This document shows positions 59,725 to 64,000 of a stretch of 64,000 bases of DNA, one piece after another. The notes under the pieces were generated by a model. It saw only the letters and a list, made by a program, of their open reading frames with translations. It was not told the origin of the DNA and made no database searches. The first letter of the stretch is position 1, and every line of letters begins with the position of its first letter. The position numbers and the translations under genes were made by a program. Source of the DNA: Bacteroidota bacterium (GTDB lineage: Bacteria > Bacteroidota > Bacteroidia > Chitinophagales > Saprospiraceae); NCBI GenBank assembly GCA_024743405.1, contig JANSWP010000006.1:1-64000 (forward strand), in the 5' to 3' direction.

Positions 59725-60777
59725 CTATCTAAAATTTTGATTAATGGATTCCAAAGTAGCATTTCCTGGGCACAATTCTGCTTCTCGCAAGGTATTCAAA
59801 GGTACGTCAGTTGTCCCCATCAAGTCATGCAATTCCGTACTTTCCGGATCGATATAAAGTAATCCCGTTAAAATTTCACCTTTCATTTTTGCTTTTTGCA
59901 AACGAACAAAAGCAGAATATCGGTCGGTTGGATTCCATTCAGGGGACAATTTTCTCAATTCTATTAAGGAACCGTCATGTAATGGAACCGTTGCGGAGTT
60001 GCCTTCTTCATAAGATACAGTGATTTCATCTTTTTGTGGAACGAAATCAAGGACGGAAGTTGCTTCAATGTGATCACGAACGAAATCGTAAGATTTGGTG
60101 GAGCCTTTATTATTATTAAAAGTAACGCATGGCGAAATTACATCAATGAATGCAAAGCCTGGATGAGACATGGCGGCTTTTATTAAGGGAATTAATTGTG
60201 TTTTATCACCCGAAAAACTTCTCGCTACAAAGGTTGCATTTAATTCCAATGCCATACCTACTAAGTCGATTGCTTGAAATTGATTGACAGAACCTGGCTT
60301 GCTAACGGAACCAAAATCTGCGGTGGCAGAATCTTGCCCTTTTGTTAAACCGTAGCAACCATTATTCATAACAATATAAACCATATTCAAATTTCGGCGA
60401 ATGGCATGAACAAATTGCCCCATTCCTATAGAAGCGGTATCTCCATCACCTGATACACCTAGATAAATCAAATCTCGATTTGCCATATTTGCACCTGTGG
60501 TTACAGATGGCATTCGACCATGAACAGAGTTAAATCCATGTGAATTGCTCAAGAAATAAGTAGGGGTTTTGGAAGAACAACCAATTCCAGAAATTTTAGC
60601 CAATTTATGAGGCTCAATAGACATTTCATAACAAGCTTGGACGATCGATCCGCTAATTGAATCATGTCCGCAACCTGCACAAAGTGTTGAAATGGCTCCT
60701 TCATAATCAGCTTTTGCAAAGCTAATTTTATTTTTTGGTAGGGCAGGGTGGCGAAAAGTAGGTTTTATATAAGTCAT
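59725..60777 (-). CDS. korB: 2-Oxoacid:ferredoxin oxidoreductase beta subunit
   Basis: This 350-residue TPP-binding subunit of a 2-oxoacid:ferredoxin oxidoreductase, probably 2-oxoglutarate type, carries GDGDTASIG and the following NN pair, which bind TPP and Mg2+. The [4Fe-4S] ligands are Cys33, Cys36, Cys67 and Cys217, as in other family members. It catalyses oxidative decarboxylation of a 2-oxoacid with CoA, passing electrons to ferredoxin, or the reverse reaction. It lies 20 nt behind korA. Whether 2-oxoglutarate or another acid is used is inferred from family resemblance. Confidence 0.92.
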   Translation of the reverse strand: MTYIKPTFRHPALPKNKISFAKADYEGAISTLCAGCGHDSISGSIVQACYEMSIEPHKLAKISGIGCSSKTPTYFLSNSHGFNSVHGRMPSVTTGANMANRDLIYLGVSGDGDTASIGMGQFVHAIRRNLNMVYIVMNNGCYGLTKGQDSATADFGSVSKPGSVNQFQAIDLVGMALELNATFVARSFSGDKTQLIPLIKAAMSHPGFAFIDVISPCVTFNNNKGSTKSYDFVRDHIEATSVLDFVPQKDEITVSYEEGNSATVPLHDGSLIELRKLSPEWNPTDRYSAFVRLQKAKMKGEILTGLLYIDPESTELHDLMGTTDVPLNTLREAELCPGNATLESINQNFR

Positions 60778-60797
60778 CAGAATGATTGTTAAATGTG

Positions 60798-62609
60798 TTA
60801 GTTGTTAATTGCGACAGATAGCTTCTCCATTATTAAATCCATAATTGTTTGAGCGGTGATAGGCATTCCATCGTAATTTACTGCTTTGATTAGTTTTGCG
60901 GGAATTATGTCTAATTCATTGATAATCAATGATCTAAGCTGAGCGTCTCGATTTTGTTCAATAACAAAAATTTCTTCATGCTGCTCTATAAAATCTTCTA
61001 CTGTTTCATTAAATGGAAATGCCGTGATCCGCATGGCATCGAGTTTTATCCCTTCTTTTTCAAACATTTCCATCGCTTCCAAAGCGGCATAAGTAGTTGT
61101 TCCAAAGAAAATGATTCCTTTTTTGGACTTGTATTCTTCTTGGTACATTTGAGGTTTTGGAACATATTTCTTAGCCGTTTCCCATTTTTTTAAAATGCGA
61201 TTAACGACTCTAACATAGACAGCTCCACTTTCAGAATACCGAGCGTATTCATCTCTTGAAGTTCCTCTTGTAAAAAAAGAACCTTTTGTTGGATGAGTTC
61301 CGGGAATAGTTCTATAACAAATTCCATCATTATCAATATCTAGGTAACGACCATATTCTTCTAGCTTTTCCAAATCTTCGGCGTCATAGACCTTTCCTAA
61401 ATCATATGTACGGTTGTCGTCCCATTTCAGTGGTTTAGTCATATGATCATTCATGCCTAAGTCTAGGTCTGACATCAAAATCACGGGTGTTTGAAAGCGA
61501 TCTGCAAGATCAAAGCAATCTGCCATCATTTCGAAACATTCAGTCGGGGTGCTTGGGAACAATAAGATATGTTTAGTATCTCCATGAGAAGCATAGGCTG
61601 AAGAAAGGATATCTGGTTGCTGGGTTCGTGTAGGCATTCCTGTAGAAGGACCACCTCGTTGGACATTTACCAAAACGACCGGAATTTCTGCGAAATAAGC
61701 CAAACCAATAAATTCACTCATTAAGGAAACCCCTGGTCCACTAGTGGACGTGAAAGCTCTTGCGCCATTCCAGGTAGCGCCAATCACCATACCCATTGCC
61801 GCTAGTTCATCTTCAGCCTGCACAATGGCATAGTTCTTTTTACCCGTTTTTGGGTCTATTCTTAATTTTTTACAATGTGTTTCAAATGCTTTAACTACAG
61901 AAGTCGAAGGGGTAATAGGATACCAGCCTGCTACTGTTGCCCCACCGTATATTGCACCCAACGCAGTGGCTTCATTTCCTTCCATTAAAATATGATCACC
62001 GACATTGTCGCGACGTTCTAACCTAACATTTAGTGGACAATCATAATGCTCTTTTGCATAATTATATCCTGCATCTAGTGCTTTAAAATTGGGTGGAACT
62101 AATTTGGGCTTCTTTTCAAATTGCTCTTCTATGATTTGTTTAATCACCTCCATCTCAATGTCCAATAAAGCAGCCAAAGCGCCAACATAAATTATATTTT
62201 TGAATAATTGTTGGAGGCGAGGTACTTCAAAGAAATCCATGCTGATTTTCATCATTGGGATGCCGATAAAATGGATGTCTTCTCGCATCATATCTTCGTA
62301 AAGAGGTTTGGTACTGTCATAAACAAAGTACCCCCCTGGTTTGACCGAAGCCATATCTTTAGCAAAACTTTGAGGATTGATGCCTACCATGACATCAATA
62401 CCTGCTCTGCGTCCCAAATATCCATTTTCATTGATACGGACTTCATACCAAGTCGGTAAACCTTGGATATTGGAGGGGAAAATATTTTTTGGAGAGACAG
62501 GAAGACCCATTCTAAAAATAGCTTTCGAGAACATACTATTGGCACTTGCTGACCCTGTTCCATTGACATTCGCAAATCGAATGACCATATCGTTGACTAT
62601 CGCTGACAT
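60798..62609 (-). CDS. korA: 2-Oxoacid:ferredoxin oxidoreductase alpha subunit with fused gamma domain
   Basis: This 603-residue subunit has an N-terminal gamma domain (about 1-190; RFANVNGTGSASANSMFSKAI, LPTWYEVRINENGYLGRR) fused to the alpha domain (about 210-600; GNEATALGAIYGGATVAGWYP, TSTSGPGVSLMSEFIGLAYF, NVQRGGPSTGMPTRTQQPD). Together with KorB it forms the catalytic core in the cytoplasm. It follows the GltD-like gene by 42 nt, so the three probably share a transcript and the GltD-like protein may exchange electrons between ferredoxin and NADPH. Confidence 0.92.
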   Translation of the reverse strand: MSAIVNDMVIRFANVNGTGSASANSMFSKAIFRMGLPVSPKNIFPSNIQGLPTWYEVRINENGYLGRRAGIDVMVGINPQSFAKDMASVKPGGYFVYDSTKPLYEDMMREDIHFIGIPMMKISMDFFEVPRLQQLFKNIIYVGALAALLDIEMEVIKQIIEEQFEKKPKLVPPNFKALDAGYNYAKEHYDCPLNVRLERRDNVGDHILMEGNEATALGAIYGGATVAGWYPITPSTSVVKAFETHCKKLRIDPKTGKKNYAIVQAEDELAAMGMVIGATWNGARAFTSTSGPGVSLMSEFIGLAYFAEIPVVLVNVQRGGPSTGMPTRTQQPDILSSAYASHGDTKHILLFPSTPTECFEMMADCFDLADRFQTPVILMSDLDLGMNDHMTKPLKWDDNRTYDLGKVYDAEDLEKLEEYGRYLDIDNDGICYRTIPGTHPTKGSFFTRGTSRDEYARYSESGAVYVRVVNRILKKWETAKKYVPKPQMYQEEYKSKKGIIFFGTTTYAALEAMEMFEKEGIKLDAMRITAFPFNETVEDFIEQHEEIFVIEQNRDAQLRSLIINELDIIPAKLIKAVNYDGMPITAQTIMDLIMEKLSVAINN

Positions 62610-62651
62610 AATTCTATTTCGTTTCGTAGTTTTTGTACTTCTAATTTTAAA

Positions 62652-64000
62652 TTAAATCTCCATAGGCACAGGCATGGCATATGTCTTTGTAACTTCATAC
62701 AAATACTTCTTCATGTCCCAAGCCGAAGTTGGACATCTCTCTGCGCATAAACCGCAATGCACACAAACGTCTTCATCTTTTACCATGACCCTACCGGTAG
62801 GCAAGTCACTGGAAACGTAAAGGTCTTGTGTAAGATTGAGCGCAGGAGCTGATAATCTTGTTCGTAAATCTTCCTCGTCTCCATTTTGAGTAAACGTGAT
62901 ACAGGACGTAGGACAAACATCCATACAGGCATCGCATTCGATACAACTCTTGGTATCAAAAACAGTTTGCACATCACAATTGAGACAACGTTGAGCTTCT
63001 TTAAAACCTGTTTTTTGACTAAAGCCTAATTCGACTTCTATTTTTCGATTGGTTAAAGTAATAGTCTTCTGCTCATGCGGGACTGGATAACGCAAATCCT
63101 CTACTACAGGGCTGTCGTACATCCATTCATGGATCCCCATTTTTTGTTGAACGAGGTTGGTCATTGGAGCAGGGCGTTCGTAAACTAAATCCTTACCCTC
63201 TAAGAAAAGATGAATAGAAATAGCTGCTTGATGACCATGTGCAGCAGCCGTGATAATATTTTCTGGACCAAATGCGGCATCACCGCCGAAGAATACTTTT
63301 GGATTGGTAGATTGAAAAGTAGTTTTGTGTAAAACAGGAATGTCCCATTTTCCAAATTCAATGCCTAAATCGCGTTCGATCCAAGGAAAAGCATTGTCTT
63401 GGCCTATCGCAATAATGACATCATCCGCTTCAATAAATACATCCGGTTCGCCAGTTGGAATTAATTTACGGCGGCCTTCTTCATTATATTCAGCTCGAAC
63501 GTTACCAAAAATCATCCCTTTTAATTTTCCATCTTCGACAACAAATTCTTTTGGGGGCATATTATTCATAATCGGGATATCCTCCATTTTCGCATCCTTG
63601 ATTTCCCATGCAGATGCTTTCATATCTTTGAATGGGCTTCTTACCACTACTTTTACTTCATCGCCTCCTAAACGACGAGAGGTCCGGCAGCAATCCATGG
63701 CCGTATTTCCGCCGCCAAGAATAATCACTTTTTTACCGACTTTATCTCTGTGTTCAAAAGCGACATCTGCTAAAAATTCTATCCCAATATGGACATTTTT
63801 GTCTGCTTCTTCTCTACCTGGAAGTTTCAAATCCCGTCCTCTTGGTGCGCCTGTCCCCACAAAAACTGCATCATAGCCCTTATCCAAAATTTCTTTCATG
63901 CTGGACACATAGGTATTAAAGTGCGTATGAATACCCATGTCAATGATATAATTCACTTCTTCATCTAACACCTCCTCGGGCAATCGAAAGGAGGGGATTT
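62652..64000 (-). CDS. GltD-like FAD oxidoreductase with C-terminal ferredoxin domain (partial)
   Basis: This gene is cut by the right end of the window: the frame continues unbroken to position 64000, where it reads IPSFRLPEEV, a typical internal stretch of the family, so the start lies outside. About 449 C-terminal residues are seen. They contain an NAD(P)-binding Rossmann fold (VIILGGGNTAMDCCRTSRRLGG), a second FAD-binding stretch (FFGGDAAFGPENIITAAAHG) and, at the end, a dicluster ferredoxin (CIECDACMDVCPTSC and CVHCGLCAERCPTS). It resembles the glutamate-synthase small subunit and NADPH:ferredoxin reductases. Being upstream of korA-korB, it probably couples NADPH with ferredoxin. Confidence 0.9.
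   Translation of the reverse strand, partial: IPSFRLPEEVLDEEVNYIIDMGIHTHFNTYVSSMKEILDKGYDAVFVGTGAPRGRDLKLPGREEADKNVHIGIEFLADVAFEHRDKVGKKVIILGGGNTAMDCCRTSRRLGGDEVKVVVRSPFKDMKASAWEIKDAKMEDIPIMNNMPPKEFVVEDGKLKGMIFGNVRAEYNEEGRRKLIPTGEPDVFIEADDVIIAIGQDNAFPWIERDLGIEFGKWDIPVLHKTTFQSTNPKVFFGGDAAFGPENIITAAAHGHQAAISIHLFLEGKDLVYERPAPMTNLVQQKMGIHEWMYDSPVVEDLRYPVPHEQKTITLTNRKIEVELGFSQKTGFKEAQRCLNCDVQTVFDTKSCIECDACMDVCPTSCITFTQNGDEEDLRTRLSAPALNLTQDLYVSSDLPTGRVMVKDEDVCVHCGLCAERCPTSAWDMKKYLYEVTKTYAMPVPMEI

Noticed and set aside
63325-63876. 183-residue plus-strand open frame opposite the GltD-like gene
   Set aside because: The minus-strand reading has clear FAD/NAD and ferredoxin motifs; the plus-strand reading has none.
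1-64000. CRISPR arrays, insertion sequences with transposase, prophage or plasmid functions
   Set aside because: No regularly spaced repeats, transposase, integrase, capsid or replication-initiator gene could be found on either strand.

Overview
The window looks like chromosomal DNA of an AT-rich Bacteroidota bacterium. The evidence is gliding genes gldD and gldE, a DUF4835/PorD-type protein, a gingipain-like C25 peptidase ending in a type IX secretion (T9SS) sorting domain, Bacteroidota-type promoters (TAnnTTTG), and two gene orders familiar from the phylum (mutY-ssb-gldE-gldD and bamD-rpoZ-coaBC-DUF4835). A relative of the Saprospiria or Cytophagia is plausible, but I cannot place it more finely. 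No tRNA, rRNA, CRISPR, complete transposon or prophage is visible.

Layout. 0.2-6.5 kb: a glycerophospholipid/hydrolase group built around a fused PlsB-HAD-PlsC protein with three alpha/beta hydrolases. 6.5-12.2 kb: an orphan KilA-N protein, then gldD, gldE, ssb, mutY (frameshifted in a 17-base homopolymer) and a methyltransferase, all on the minus strand. 12.3-17.2 kb (plus): a FemAB-like acyltransferase, an NhaP-type antiporter, a Fur-family regulator and purA. 17.2-21.2 kb (minus): DUF2071, a PLP decarboxylase, YhhN, DUF2007 and ferritin. 21.3-31.5 kb (minus): a secreted protein, a PorD-like protein, coaBC, rpoZ, bamD, ybeY, an RsbW-like ATPase and a very large DUF4175 coiled-coil protein. 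31.9-45 kb: a secreted coiled-coil protein, gcvT, a HEAT-cyclophilin lipoprotein, a class A PBP, aroB, a cyclase-family protein, lpxK, an Omp85-like barrel and nadK. 45-53 kb: a second cyclase-family protein, a small membrane protein, a cytochrome P450 and the C25 peptidase. 53-64 kb: a GT39-like glycosyltransferase, a MATE exporter, an ABC exporter, a hydrolase, a small membrane protein, then 2-oxoacid:ferredoxin oxidoreductase korB/korA and a GltD-like ferredoxin-linked oxidoreductase cut by the window end.

Most genes are housekeeping or cell-envelope functions: lipid A (lpxK), peptidoglycan (PBP), outer-membrane assembly (bamD, Omp85), T9SS and gliding, and central cofactors (CoA, NADP, shikimate, purine).

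The most unusual signal is non-coding. A family of palindromic elements, three complete copies of exactly 161 nt (27914-28074, 35962-36122, 44772-44932) and one cut by the window start (1-138), sits directly behind stop codons. The central sequence is conserved, but each copy has its own outer arms, which pair with each other. In two cases the element lies between the stop codon and a separate terminator, so it would be transcribed as a long 3' UTR hairpin. The other leading observations are the poly(A)17 tract that breaks mutY and the three-enzyme PlsB-HAD-PlsC fusion.
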